Below, in pieces: positions 54,824 through 63,509 of a stretch of DNA of 64,000 nucleotides. The notes under the pieces are model-generated. The model ran no database searches, had not been told where the DNA came from, and saw nothing but the letters and a program-made list of their open reading frames with translations. The stretch spans positions 1,736,001-1,800,000 of the forward strand of contig NZ_OY787453.1 of assembly GCF_963678795.1 (NCBI RefSeq), given 5' to 3'. Every line of letters starts with the position of its first letter. Positions within the stretch are counted from its first letter, which is position 1. The DNA is from an uncultured Methanoregula sp. GTDB lineage: Archaea > Halobacteriota > Methanomicrobia > Methanomicrobiales > Methanospirillaceae. Made by a program: the position numbers and the translations under genes.

Positions 54824-55828
54824 TCAGAGAATGATCTCGATATCCAGTTTTTCTGCCAGTTCCTTGTACCGGTTCCTTATGGTGACCTCGGTCACGCCCG
54901 CAACTTCCGCTACTTCGCGCTGGGTGCGCCGCTCCCCGCCAAGGATGCAGGCGATGTAGATCGCCGCTGCCGCAACACCGGTCGGCCCCCTCCCGCTCGT
55001 CAGTTCGCGCTCGGATGCCTGCCGGAGGATCTCAATGGTCCGGCTCTGGACCTCCCCGTGGAGGGTGAGGCCCGAGCAGAACCGGGGCACATAGTCCAGC
55101 GGGGATGTCGGCAGGAGTCTTAATCCAAGCGCACGGGAGATGAACCGGTAGGTCCTGCCGATCTCTTTTCTCGAGACACGGGATACTTCTGCAATCTCAT
55201 CGAGTGTGCGGGGCACGCTGCACTGCCGGCAGGCGGCATAGAGCGCTGCTGCTGCAACGCCTTCGATGCTCCGGCCGCGGATCAGGTTCTTGTCAACTGC
55301 ATCACGGTAGACCATTGCTGCGGTCTCACGGATGTTCCGCGGCAGGCCCAGCGCGGAGGCCATGCGGTCCAGCTCGGAGAGTGCGAACGCAAGGTTCCGC
55401 TCGGTCGCGTTGCTCACACGGATCCGGCGCTGCCACTTGCGGAGACGGTAGAGCTGGGCCCGGTTCTTGGAAGAGATCGCCCTGCCGAACGAGTCCCTGT
55501 TGCGCCAGTCGATCATGGTGGAGAGACCCTTGTCATGGATCGTGAGAGTCATCGGTGCACCGGTACGGGCCCGTTTCATCCGCTGGTCATGATCGAAAGC
55601 ACGCCACTCGGGACCGCGGTCGATGAACTCGTCATCGATCACAAGCCCGCAACTCTGGCAGACCAGTTCTGCCCGCTCACGGTCGTGGACAAGCACGCGG
55701 CTGCCACATTCCGGGCAGGAAGTTTCAGTCTGGCTTTCCGCTTTCTTCTCCAGCTCCCGCTGTTTCGTTCGTGATTTGAACGATTCCCGCTCAGACTGGA
55801 GGATTTTTAATTGTTCAATTTCCTGCAT
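54824..55828 (-). CDS. tfb: Transcription initiation factor TFB
   Basis: The protein has 334 residues. An N-terminal helical tail leads to the zinc ribbon (Cys38, Cys41, Cys57, Cys60), then the B-finger region (R-G-P-E-W-R-A-F), then two cyclin repeats with the HTH in the second one ([14 protein letters not shown]). TFB bridges TBP and the BRE to RNA polymerase. The tail of about 35 residues before the ribbon is long. The gene ends near 54824 and is single. Confidence 0.95.
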   Translation of the reverse strand: MQEIEQLKILQSERESFKSRTKQRELEKKAESQTETSCPECGSRVLVHDRERAELVCQSCGLVIDDEFIDRGPEWRAFDHDQRMKRARTGAPMTLTIHDKGLSTMIDWRNRDSFGRAISSKNRAQLYRLRKWQRRIRVSNATERNLAFALSELDRMASALGLPRNIRETAAMVYRDAVDKNLIRGRSIEGVAAAALYAACRQCSVPRTLDEIAEVSRVSRKEIGRTYRFISRALGLRLLPTSPLDYVPRFCSGLTLHGEVQSRTIEILRQASERELTSGRGPTGVAAAAIYIACILGGERRTQREVAEVAGVTEVTIRNRYKELAEKLDIEIIL

Positions 55829-55932
55829 TTACCCTTCCCAAACGGATGATCTTTTTATTGTGTGTTTTCCGCTGCAGGGGACCGGTATACAGCGGCATGG
55901 CCATTACGGTATGACCCGTCAGTGATGCCCCT

Positions 55933-56151
55933 TCACCGGAGTCTGCGCTCATCGGCCTGTTTCTGGATTCGCATGAAATTTACATTCCGCGGGCATTCGT
56001 GAGGGTTTACGCCATTTACCGGAAGCCACTTCCCTTCCCGCGGGTTGAACCGGGCCGGGCAGGACAATTCTTTCACTGCCGATCCATTGATCCCCGGGAC
56101 CATCCGGATTTTGATGTGTTCACAATCATTGCAAAAATGATAATTGCCCAT
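55933..56151 (-). CDS. Small Cys-rich protein, 72 residues
   Basis: The protein has 72 residues with the pattern C-N-D-C near the start, one Cys at residue 31 and one at about residue 53. The four Cys could hold a metal ion. The middle part is Pro/Gly-rich and the end is basic. It is not recognised, but codon use fits a real gene. Confidence 0.5.
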   Translation of the reverse strand: MGNYHFCNDCEHIKIRMVPGINGSAVKELSCPARFNPREGKWLPVNGVNPHECPRNVNFMRIQKQADERRLR

Positions 56152-56608
56152 ATGCGATCTCCTGCCTGGCTTAATTCACCAGACTTGCTGTGGTCTCTTG
56201 TATGAATGAGATGATATGCCTTAGCGTGATGCTATAGGCCAAAAGAAATGCGTGGGGGGGCAGCTATGCCCATTCAAAATCGCAATGAACTTCCGCCATC
56301 ACAGGCGAGGCGGCATAAGAAGCCGGAGAGAGTTGCCAAAAAAAAGGAGTGCAGAGAATGTTCCCGGCGGGGATTTGGTGAGCCGGGCGGGAACCAAAGG
56401 GGATAGGGAAAAACACTACCGGGACTTGAGCAATAGTATTCAGAATCCTTTGAAAATATCCATAACCGGTATCCTGATATGTTCCGGCTACTTTTTTTAA
56501 AATATCCGCATTCTGTTTTTGATTTCCCGGAAAGCAAAACGACCATCAGGACTTGCGGTTTTCAGATTCCGGAATATCACCAGCCTTCCGTCCCGTACTG
56601 AACAGTAG
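56152..56608. other. Gene-free gap, nothing recognised
   Basis: A 457-bp stretch with no convincing gene. It has an open frame on the plus strand that is rich in Arg and lacks a start signal. Confidence 0.4.
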
Positions 56609-56863
56609 TTAGTCCTGCATCTCGGGGTCGTGCCGGCCTGTCAGCCGCGTCACCTCTTCAAGAGCCTTGTGTTTATCTTTGAACCCGGTGTAGAGAATCC
56701 GTGTGTGTTCCCTGTCGTCCCTGAGGTAGACCGCTTCGGGGTATTCGATCAGTACTATCTGTCCGTCCGGACCGAAGTGCTTTTCATCGATCTCCCCGAT
56801 CATATACCGCTCACGCTGGTTTTGTGTTGGAGCAGTGTTTTTATCAAACCGGTAAACGCTCAT
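56609..56863 (-). CDS. Hypothetical protein, 84 residues
   Basis: Starts at the ATG complementing 56861-56863. The protein has a beta-strand-rich middle (I-V-L-I-E-Y-P-E-A-V-Y-L) with T-R-I-L-Y-T, then a helix ending in acidic D-P-E-M-Q-D. The open frame extends upstream to 57016, but those residues are Asn/Arg/His-rich and look like shadow. It is not recognised. The coding call is moderate. Confidence 0.5.
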   Translation of the reverse strand: MSVYRFDKNTAPTQNQRERYMIGEIDEKHFGPDGQIVLIEYPEAVYLRDDREHTRILYTGFKDKHKALEEVTRLTGRHDPEMQD

Positions 56864-57210
56864 CCCTGTTTCCCACACTGAATGCTTCTTGGTCCCTGCA
56901 ATGATAAAACAATGGTCCGTACTATACGATCCGGTCCCTGGATGATCCTGCCGGTACCGGTCATGAAATCGGGAATTACTGCACGAGTTGTTATTGTTCC
57001 CCCGAGCAATGAGCACCGCCCGCGACGGTGCGGTTGCCGGGAAATCCTGATGAGGGAGATCTGCCCGATGATGCCCAAGCGAGGTGGCCGGGCAATGCTA
57101 AAAGAGGGGGGATGGAATCGCTTTTGCAGGATTTTGTGATCACAAACGCTATCTGACGGGATTTGGGAAGAACGGGACCTTCGCCACGGTTCCGGTAAAA
57201 AAATAGGTCT
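56864..57210. other. Gene-free gap, nothing recognised
   Basis: A 347-bp stretch between the small hypothetical gene and the beta-propeller gene. It holds GC-rich inverted repeats near 57010-57060, and no supported frame. Confidence 0.4.
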
Positions 57211-58557
57211 CTAATGCCGCTTCCACACGGCAATTCCAAAAATCAGGACAACTGCTCCGACCGGGGCATACTGAAGCGGGGACTGCCGGGTCGTCCGCTG
57301 GACCGGAGCGGTTGTAGCAGCTGTTGCCAGTGGCGCTGGACTTCCTGCATCAGTGACCTGGATAGTTGTTGGAACCGTTGTCAGAGAGGATGAGTTCGCA
57401 CCAATCGCATACAGGTTCTTATCTTCATTCCCAACATAGACAATACCGTTCGCCAATGCCGGGGATGAATACACCCAGCCTCCCGTAACGAACCGCCATT
57501 TTTCTTTACCCGTCATGGCATCGATGGCATACAGGTTTTTATCTTCACTCCCTACATAGACAATACCGTTCGCCACTGCCGGATCTGAACCCTCATAATT
57601 TCCAGCAGCGAACCTCCACTTCTCTTTTCCGGTCTGTGCATCGATCGCGTACAGATTTTTATCCCTACTCCCAAAAAAGATGATACCGTTCGCCACTGCC
57701 GGGGATGAAATCACCCGATCCCCCGCAGTGAACCGCCACCTCTCTTTTCCCGTTAGTGCATCGATCGCATACAGATTTTTATCTCCACTCCCTACATAGA
57801 CAATACCATTTGCCACTGCCGGAGAGGAATACACCCAGTTTCCTGTAGCAAACCTCCACTTCTCTTTCCCCGTCACAGCATCGATGGCATACAGGTTTTT
57901 ATCTCCACTCCCTACATAGACAATCCCGTTTGCCACTGCCGGAGAGGAATCCACATAATCACCCGTAGCGAACCTCCATTTCTCCTTTCCTGTCACGGCA
58001 TCGATGGCATACAGGCTGTTATTTACACTTCCTACATAGACGATGCCGTTCGCCACTGCTGCGGATGAATACACCCAGCCTCCCGTAGCGAACCTCCACT
58101 TCTCTTTCCCCGTCACAGCATCAATGGCATACAGGTTTTTATCTTCACTCCCGACGTAGACAATACCATTCACCACTGCCGGGGATGGCGTCACCCGATC
58201 CCCCGCAGCGAACCTCCACTTCTCTTTCCCCGTCACAGCATCAATGGCATACAGGTTTTTATCTTCACTCCCTACATAGACAACACCGTTCGCCACTGTC
58301 GGCGATGAAACCACGAGATCCCCCGTAGCGAACCGCCATAGTTCAGTATTCCCCGGTTCAATACCCCCGTTATCATAAACTCCGGTATGCTCCGGATTGG
58401 CCCGGAACATTGCATCTTCAGCTGAAGCGGGAACAACGAAAATAAAGAAAAGAGGAACGATCAGGAAGAAGAGTAAAAATAAGAAATGCCCTGGACAAGG
58501 ATAACTGGATCGTCGTCCAGAGGTCTCCCGGAAGGGGGTATGTTTTGGTTCGCCCAT
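57211..58557 (-). CDS. Eight-repeat PQQ-like beta-propeller surface protein
   Basis: The protein has 448 residues from ATG 58557. A signal peptide (about residues 25-48) precedes a linker and eight 40-residue PQQ-type repeats, each with the consensus S-S-P-A-V-A-N-G-I-V-Y-V-G-S-x-D-K-N-L-Y-A-I-D-A. The repeats fold as one 8-bladed propeller, as in BamB or quinoprotein-like surface proteins. A Thr/Pro-rich stalk and one C-terminal membrane helix with WKRH end it, so it is anchored in the membrane facing out. No cofactor residues are certain. It lies 54 bp behind the DUF3821 gene. Confidence 0.87.
   Translation of the reverse strand: MGEPKHTPFRETSGRRSSYPCPGHFLFLLFFLIVPLFFIFVVPASAEDAMFRANPEHTGVYDNGGIEPGNTELWRFATGDLVVSSPTVANGVVYVGSEDKNLYAIDAVTGKEKWRFAAGDRVTPSPAVVNGIVYVGSEDKNLYAIDAVTGKEKWRFATGGWVYSSAAVANGIVYVGSVNNSLYAIDAVTGKEKWRFATGDYVDSSPAVANGIVYVGSGDKNLYAIDAVTGKEKWRFATGNWVYSSPAVANGIVYVGSGDKNLYAIDALTGKERWRFTAGDRVISSPAVANGIIFFGSRDKNLYAIDAQTGKEKWRFAAGNYEGSDPAVANGIVYVGSEDKNLYAIDAMTGKEKWRFVTGGWVYSSPALANGIVYVGNEDKNLYAIGANSSSLTTVPTTIQVTDAGSPAPLATAATTAPVQRTTRQSPLQYAPVGAVVLIFGIAVWKRH
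57400..58350 (-). repeat. Tandem ~120-bp coding repeats (8 units)
   Basis: The DNA repeats of the propeller are nearly identical between units, with long exact runs such as the one encoding KNLYAIDAVTGKEKWRF. This suggests recent expansion or gene conversion, with variable positions at one loop per blade (the residues before S-S-P/A-A-V). Confidence 0.8.
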
Positions 58558-58611
58558 CACTTTTCACCAGGTTGATTGTACGTCTTTTTTGCGTTTCACC
58601 AGAGCCAATGG

Positions 58612-60444
58612 TTAAAAAAATGATCGTAATGCCTTTTCCAGATCCCCAAGCAGACCGTACTGGACCGGAGCGGTTGCAGCAGCAGTTGCCCGGGGTGTCG
58701 GATTTCCTGCATCCGAGACCTGGAACGGGATCTCCGTATAGGTGTCATCACCATTCTTGGGGTCACTGAACCCAGCAATGAGTGCTTCTGCCGCGTCGCT
58801 GCCCTGCAGGCTTCCCGGGCCGGAGATCCTGAAGAGGTTCATACCGTTGTTAAGTTGCAGGCTGCGGACGTAGTCCCCGCTGGCATCGATGTCGAACGTG
58901 GTGTTCGCCATCGGGTGCTGGACAATCACGAAGTTCTGGCCGCTTGCAAGCTTACTAGTGCCCTCCCCGGGGACTACATACTTGAACGAGGCATCAGAAC
59001 TGACGGATACCTTTGATGTTGAGTAATAGTTCTTACCAAGGATCCAGATCTGGACCGTTTCGGGATTTCCTTCCGCAAATCCGGAGACCGTAAAAGGCTG
59101 TCCCTGTAAAACTGATGACGGAGAGATCTGTGCCGTGATGAATGGTTTTTTCAGGATAATCCCGTCACCTGCAGCAGCCGGGCCAGCCAGGTCCAGTGCT
59201 TTCGGCTGGCTCACGGCATAAATGTTGTACGTACCGGCATCCACCGGGAGATTTGCCGTGTAAAAGATATATTCCCAGGTCTTATCCGGTTTTGTTTTCA
59301 CGGTGGTGAATGAATCGGGATTCCCGCTGACTACTCCCTGCAGGGGCGAGGTAAGTTTTCCCCCGCCGGTGGGGATGCCGGGGCCGTCCTTGAAGGTGCC
59401 GGGTCCGGTGATGAAAAGGTACGTGGTATCCGAATCGGTATTCCGGCCTCTGATAACCACTTTTTCTCCCAGGTAATATGACTTATCTCCGTCGGCGGAA
59501 ATAGTGACTCCCGTACCTGCGGTTGCACCGGATCCTGCATCAGTGACCTGGAACGGGACGATGGTATACGTGTCATTGGTATATGTGTTGTCGTGTGCCT
59601 CATGATCGCTGATTGCGGCGATGAGTGCATCTGCCGCATCGCTGCCCTGCAGGCTTCCCGGGCCGGTGATCTTAAAGAGATTCGCGCCATTGTTCAGTTT
59701 GACATAATCGCCGCTGACATCGATGTTGAACTTGTTATCCTGCATCGGGTGCTGGACAATCGCGAAGTACTGACCGGCTGCAAGCTTACTGGTGACCTCC
59801 CTGGGCACTACATACTTGAACGAGGCATCAGTAGAGTTGACGGATTCAATTGATTTTGAATAGTAGTTCTTACCGAGAATCCAGACCTGGACATTGGGGG
59901 GGATTCCTTCTGCAACTCCGGAAATGGTAAATGGCTGTCCCTGTGATACGGATGCCGGAGAGATCTCTGCCATGACGAAGGGTCTTTTGTAGACAATACC
60001 TACCGTACCATAGGTTGTTAAATCGTTGAACTGGTCTTTTGCTTCCGGCCTGGTCACTGCATAAATGGTGTACGTCCCGGCATCCAGCCTGAGATCCGAC
60101 GTATACCAGGAATATTCCCAGGTATTATCCGGTTTTGTTGTTGCCACCGTGAATGAACCTGGATCTCCACTGACCGGTTTTTGCGGTGGTGAAGATAATT
60201 TTCCACCATTATCCGGAAGATTGGGCCCGGTGATAAAGAGGTATGTGGAATTGGAACCGGTATTCATGCCGCTGAAGACCACTTTTTCCCCCATATGATA
60301 GGACTGGTCGCCTTTCGCAACGATGGTAACGAACGGCTTCTCCGCGGATACGGGAGACAGCGACAATACTGCGGTACCTGCTATGATGAGCAGCAGGATC
60401 AACATCCGCAACCCGGACGGGTTGTTGCTGGTTTGTTTGGACAT
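58612..60444 (-). CDS. DUF3821 surface protein, tandem repeats
   Basis: The protein has 610 residues. A signal peptide (about 12-34) precedes two copies of a ~270-residue DUF3821 region, each with Y-H/Y-L/M-G-E-K-V-V and a T-Y-L-F-I-T-G-P stretch, then I-S-P-A/S-S-V. DUF3821 is found mostly in Methanomicrobiales surface proteins. The C-terminal end lacks the membrane helix that the neighbouring propeller protein has, so it may be secreted or its anchor lost. A TATA box and a 20-bp palindrome lie right before the ATG 60444. Confidence 0.85.
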   Translation of the reverse strand: MSKQTSNNPSGLRMLILLLIIAGTAVLSLSPVSAEKPFVTIVAKGDQSYHMGEKVVFSGMNTGSNSTYLFITGPNLPDNGGKLSSPPQKPVSGDPGSFTVATTKPDNTWEYSWYTSDLRLDAGTYTIYAVTRPEAKDQFNDLTTYGTVGIVYKRPFVMAEISPASVSQGQPFTISGVAEGIPPNVQVWILGKNYYSKSIESVNSTDASFKYVVPREVTSKLAAGQYFAIVQHPMQDNKFNIDVSGDYVKLNNGANLFKITGPGSLQGSDAADALIAAISDHEAHDNTYTNDTYTIVPFQVTDAGSGATAGTGVTISADGDKSYYLGEKVVIRGRNTDSDTTYLFITGPGTFKDGPGIPTGGGKLTSPLQGVVSGNPDSFTTVKTKPDKTWEYIFYTANLPVDAGTYNIYAVSQPKALDLAGPAAAGDGIILKKPFITAQISPSSVLQGQPFTVSGFAEGNPETVQIWILGKNYYSTSKVSVSSDASFKYVVPGEGTSKLASGQNFVIVQHPMANTTFDIDASGDYVRSLQLNNGMNLFRISGPGSLQGSDAAEALIAGFSDPKNGDDTYTEIPFQVSDAGNPTPRATAAATAPVQYGLLGDLEKALRSFF

Positions 60445-60446
60445 AC

Positions 60447-60475
60447 GTAAATGTATTGATGTTTACAATATAAAA
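60447..60475 (-). promoter_or_regulatory. TATA box and operator of the DUF3821 gene
   Basis: On the minus strand TTTTATATT (60467-60475) is followed by a palindrome at 60447-60466, read on the plus strand as GTAAATGTATTGATGTTTAC, two bases from the start codon. The transcript would start within a few bases of the ATG, so a bound protein would block it. The same module is at 63206-63234. Confidence 0.75.
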
Positions 60476-60545
60476 TCATTCTTCTTTATATTTCGGCAGC
60501 ATCATTTGCCCGGGATTACCCGGAAGGTTTGGAGCGGAAAAAATG

Positions 60546-61622
60546 TTATGAGTGTGGTTCTGGACCGGTGATCTGCCCGGTCTTTGCATAGCGGTAAAGG
60601 TCCAGCGCTGCGATTCCTCCGACCGTTGCCATCACAAACGCAATGCTGAACAGTGCGAGATAATAGAGGATGCCAAGAGCAATCCACGGGCCGGTGGGAA
60701 TGGCATAGAGAAGCTCGGGGGGTGTGACCATGCCGTGCGCTGCCTGGACGAGCAGGTACGTAAGGAACACACCGGATACGATAATTCCCAGGAGGAGGGC
60801 GCAGGTGGCTACCTCCACCCAGGTCTTTTTCATCAGGGAAAACGATCCAACGACTGCCTCCCGAAGAGTCCTGTGCTCGAGAACGATCAGGGGCACGACA
60901 AACGCGGTCAGGAGGAGCAGGAGCAGGTTAATTGCCGAAAAGGTCAGGGCATTTTCGAACCCGTACGGATATGTCCAGAACAAGAGCGATCTTCCTCCGT
61001 AGCCCGGAATCTCGGCAAAGGTGCTCGGATTGAGATTCAGGGTGAAGGGGAACTGGAGGAGCGGGATCGTAAGGTAAGAACTCAAAGGCCAGAAGAACCC
61101 GCCGGGATAAAAGAAGATCCTGTAGAGCAGCATGCCTGCGAGTGCCAGGACAAAAGACCATGCAATGATTGCTGTTGTGTATTTTTTTGCCCCGGTCAGT
61201 CCTTCAAAGAATGACGCATGACCTTCTTTTCTGGACGAGATGCTTAAGACAAGCCCCGCCAGAAGGAACACAAAGCAGAACAGTGTTGCAAGCTCGATGA
61301 AAAATTCCAGGACAGGCCCGACAAGTCCACCAATGCTCCAGTTGATGTACCAGAGTGCACCCTGGCAGATGATGTTTCCCGCCAGAACGAGCCCGGCAAG
61401 GAGCGTGAACCAGAGGAGCTGCCGGTTCCGGTTCAGGGTCCGCATCCCTGACAGGGCAGATCCGATTCCCCGGCGGATCGTTGATCCACCGGCCCCGCCA
61501 TCCGGGAGTCCCTCATGAGCGTATACCGGGGGGGTGCCGATCCCTGACTGTAATGCATGTACTACCGGGGGTTTCCGGCACAACCCCAGCCACTGGTCAG
61601 CGATTCCGAAGATGAGACGCAT
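60546..61622 (-). CDS. Polytopic membrane protein, paralogue 2
   Basis: The protein has 358 residues from the ATG complementing 61620-61622 (a start at 61658 adds 12 polar residues). About seven membrane helices follow a polar N-terminal third. R-R-G-I-G-S-A-L-S-G-M-R-T-L-N-R-N-R-Q-L-L-W precedes the first helix and matches the next gene. It starts 4 bp behind that gene and is likely co-transcribed. The family is not recognised. A transport or export role is possible. Confidence 0.7.
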   Translation of the reverse strand: MRLIFGIADQWLGLCRKPPVVHALQSGIGTPPVYAHEGLPDGGAGGSTIRRGIGSALSGMRTLNRNRQLLWFTLLAGLVLAGNIICQGALWYINWSIGGLVGPVLEFFIELATLFCFVFLLAGLVLSISSRKEGHASFFEGLTGAKKYTTAIIAWSFVLALAGMLLYRIFFYPGGFFWPLSSYLTIPLLQFPFTLNLNPSTFAEIPGYGGRSLLFWTYPYGFENALTFSAINLLLLLLTAFVVPLIVLEHRTLREAVVGSFSLMKKTWVEVATCALLLGIIVSGVFLTYLLVQAAHGMVTPPELLYAIPTGPWIALGILYYLALFSIAFVMATVGGIAALDLYRYAKTGQITGPEPHS

Positions 61623-61626
61623 CAGA

Positions 61627-62757
61627 TCACACCCTCTTTGGTTGTGCGGATTCAGCAACGATCTGCCTGCTTTTTGCCGATGTGTAGAGGTTCAGGGCGG
61701 CAATCCCCCCGACAGTTGCCATTACAACCGCAAAACAGAACAGTGCACTATCATACACGAGAGCAAGAGCAACCCATGTATTATCCGGGCGTATCGTGAC
61801 AACCCCATCTGGCATGACCATCCCGGATACAGCCTGGACAAGCAGGTACGTAAGGAACACACCGGTTGCAATAACTAAAAGGAAGACAGCGCAGGCCGTT
61901 ACTTCGGACCAGGTCTTTTTCATCATGGCAAACGATCCCACTACTGCCTCCCGGAGGGTCTTCTGCTCAAGAGCGATAAAGGGCACGACAAACGGGGTCA
62001 GGATGAACAGGAGCAGGTTGATCACCGAAAAGGTCAGGGCCTGCTGGATCCCGGATGGATATATCCAGGATGCCAGTGAAAGCTGGACCCCCTCGCGGTA
62101 GGGGTCGAAAAGGATGGCCGGGGTGAAAGCCGGGTTGAAGGGGAACTCCATAAGCACGCTGACCCATCCATAAAGTGGTCCCAGGATAGTGAGGAACGGA
62201 TCATTACGCGGGAACCAGCCGGGAGAATAATAGTAAATACTGAAGAGCAGCATGCCTGCAAGTGCCAGAACAAATGACCACACAACGATTGTTTTTATGT
62301 ATTTTTTTGCCACGTTAAGTCCTTCAAAGAACGACGCAGAACCCTCTTTCCCTGACGGGATGCTCAGCACAAGACCCGCCAGCAGGAACACGAGGCAGAA
62401 CAGTGTTGCGAACTCGATGATGAAGGTCAGGACAACCCATTCGGTTTCACCGATATACGGCTGCATGGCCCAGGTGATGTAACCGAGTGCCCCCTGGGCG
62501 ATGGTGGTTCCTGCCAGCACGAGCCCGGCAAGGAGCGTAAACCAGAGGAGCTGCCGGTTCCGGTTCAGGGTCCTCATCCCCGACAGGGCAAACCCGATTC
62601 CCCGGCGAATAGATCCCGATCCGCCGCCACCTCCGTCAGGCTGCCCTTCGCAGGCAGATTCCGGCGGGAAACCGAAACCGGTCTGCAGAGGATGTACTGC
62701 CGGTGCTTTCCGGCACAGGCCGGACCAGTGTTCGGCAATTTCGGATAGACGGGTCAT
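61627..62757 (-). CDS. Polytopic membrane protein, paralogue 1
   Basis: The protein has 376 residues from ATG 62757, whose ATGA overlaps the stop of the HTH gene (62754). It shares its polar start, the R-R-G-I-G block, and the E-x-x-T-L-R-E-A-V-V-G-S-F block with the 60546 gene, which points to tandem duplication. About seven membrane helices are seen. It is co-translated with the HTH gene, so it may act in the same response. Function unknown. Confidence 0.7.
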   Translation of the reverse strand: MTRLSEIAEHWSGLCRKAPAVHPLQTGFGFPPESACEGQPDGGGGGSGSIRRGIGFALSGMRTLNRNRQLLWFTLLAGLVLAGTTIAQGALGYITWAMQPYIGETEWVVLTFIIEFATLFCLVFLLAGLVLSIPSGKEGSASFFEGLNVAKKYIKTIVVWSFVLALAGMLLFSIYYYSPGWFPRNDPFLTILGPLYGWVSVLMEFPFNPAFTPAILFDPYREGVQLSLASWIYPSGIQQALTFSVINLLLFILTPFVVPFIALEQKTLREAVVGSFAMMKKTWSEVTACAVFLLVIATGVFLTYLLVQAVSGMVMPDGVVTIRPDNTWVALALVYDSALFCFAVVMATVGGIAALNLYTSAKSRQIVAESAQPKRV

Positions 62758-63203
62758 TTTACACACTCCCTGATTTTTGTGAGTAATTCTTCAGCCATTT
62801 TTGTCGGGTCCTGGGTCTTTTCGAGTTTTATCCCCAGCTCGGCTGCGAAGTCCCAGATGAACTCGATGCATTTCGTGAATTCATCGCATGCCTTACAGTC
62901 GCCGTCATGCTCGTACCAGACCTGCATGCCGTGCTTCTCCGAGACGAAGATGTAGGCATTTGTCTGGAACGGGATGGACCGCCCGAACAGGACGCCGCGT
63001 TCCACATCGATCTTCTCAATCTGGATCCGGTTTGCGTGGGCCATCTCCCGGAGCGAGGCATCGATCTTCTCGTTCATCGCGAGGAGTGCCTGGGAAACTC
63101 CCTGCCTTGTTATCCCGAGCAGGTTTGCAATGGAGACATTCGACATCCCGCTGCGCCGCATCTTCCAGAACCCGAATTGTTTCTCATTCGTTGGAAGGAA
63201 CAT
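62754..63203 (-). CDS. HTH transcription regulator, Tfx-like, with Cys cluster
   Basis: The protein has 149 residues. A helix-turn-helix lies near 16-42 (A-N-L-L-G-I-T-R-Q-G-V-S-Q-A), followed by a helix and a beta-rich domain with Cys103, Cys106 and Cys112 (CxxCx5C). The Cys may bind a metal or sense redox. Its own promoter has a palindrome that also stands before the DUF3821 gene, so it is a likely autoregulator of both. The Tfx likeness is from the short front HTH. It heads a three-gene operon with the two membrane proteins. Confidence 0.7.
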   Translation of the reverse strand: MFLPTNEKQFGFWKMRRSGMSNVSIANLLGITRQGVSQALLAMNEKIDASLREMAHANRIQIEKIDVERGVLFGRSIPFQTNAYIFVSEKHGMQVWYEHDGDCKACDEFTKCIEFIWDFAAELGIKLEKTQDPTKMAEELLTKIRECVK

Positions 63204-63509
63204 GTGTAAATGTATGGATATTTACAATATAAAACTATGTGCGTTTGTTGGCCGGTAGATCCTTTATCCCCACTCTGACGGAGTCCGTAGTTCAGCGCCG
63301 CTCCCCACCGGATTTTTTCCACTTGCAATCAGCCGTACCATACGGACATGGATCATCCCGCCGGCACCGGGCGGGAACCGGGAAAGGGTAAGTGGGGCCG
63401 GAGGCGACGGGCCTGCCGGGATCCTGCATCAGGGGCATTATTGCTTTTAAAAAAACGGGGCGGTGACGATTCCCAACCGGCAGGGCTTTTCCGGCGCGGG
63501 TCCCGGCCA
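63204..63509. other. Promoter region and gene-free gap
   Basis: Besides the operator module at 63206-63234, this gap has a GC-rich part (63350-63420) with C-rich inverted repeats and no supported frame. Confidence 0.4.
63206..63234 (-). promoter_or_regulatory. TATA box and operator of the HTH regulator
   Basis: On the minus strand TTTTATATT (63226-63234) is followed by the palindrome at 63206-63225, which reads GTAAATGTATGGATATTTAC on the plus strand, and the ATG begins two bases later. GTAAAT and ATTTAC are perfect 6-bp arms. The module differs in about four positions from that at 60447-60475. Confidence 0.78.

Noticed and set aside
56252..56500. 82-residue plus-strand frame
   Set aside because: Arg/Lys-rich without domain features or a start signal.
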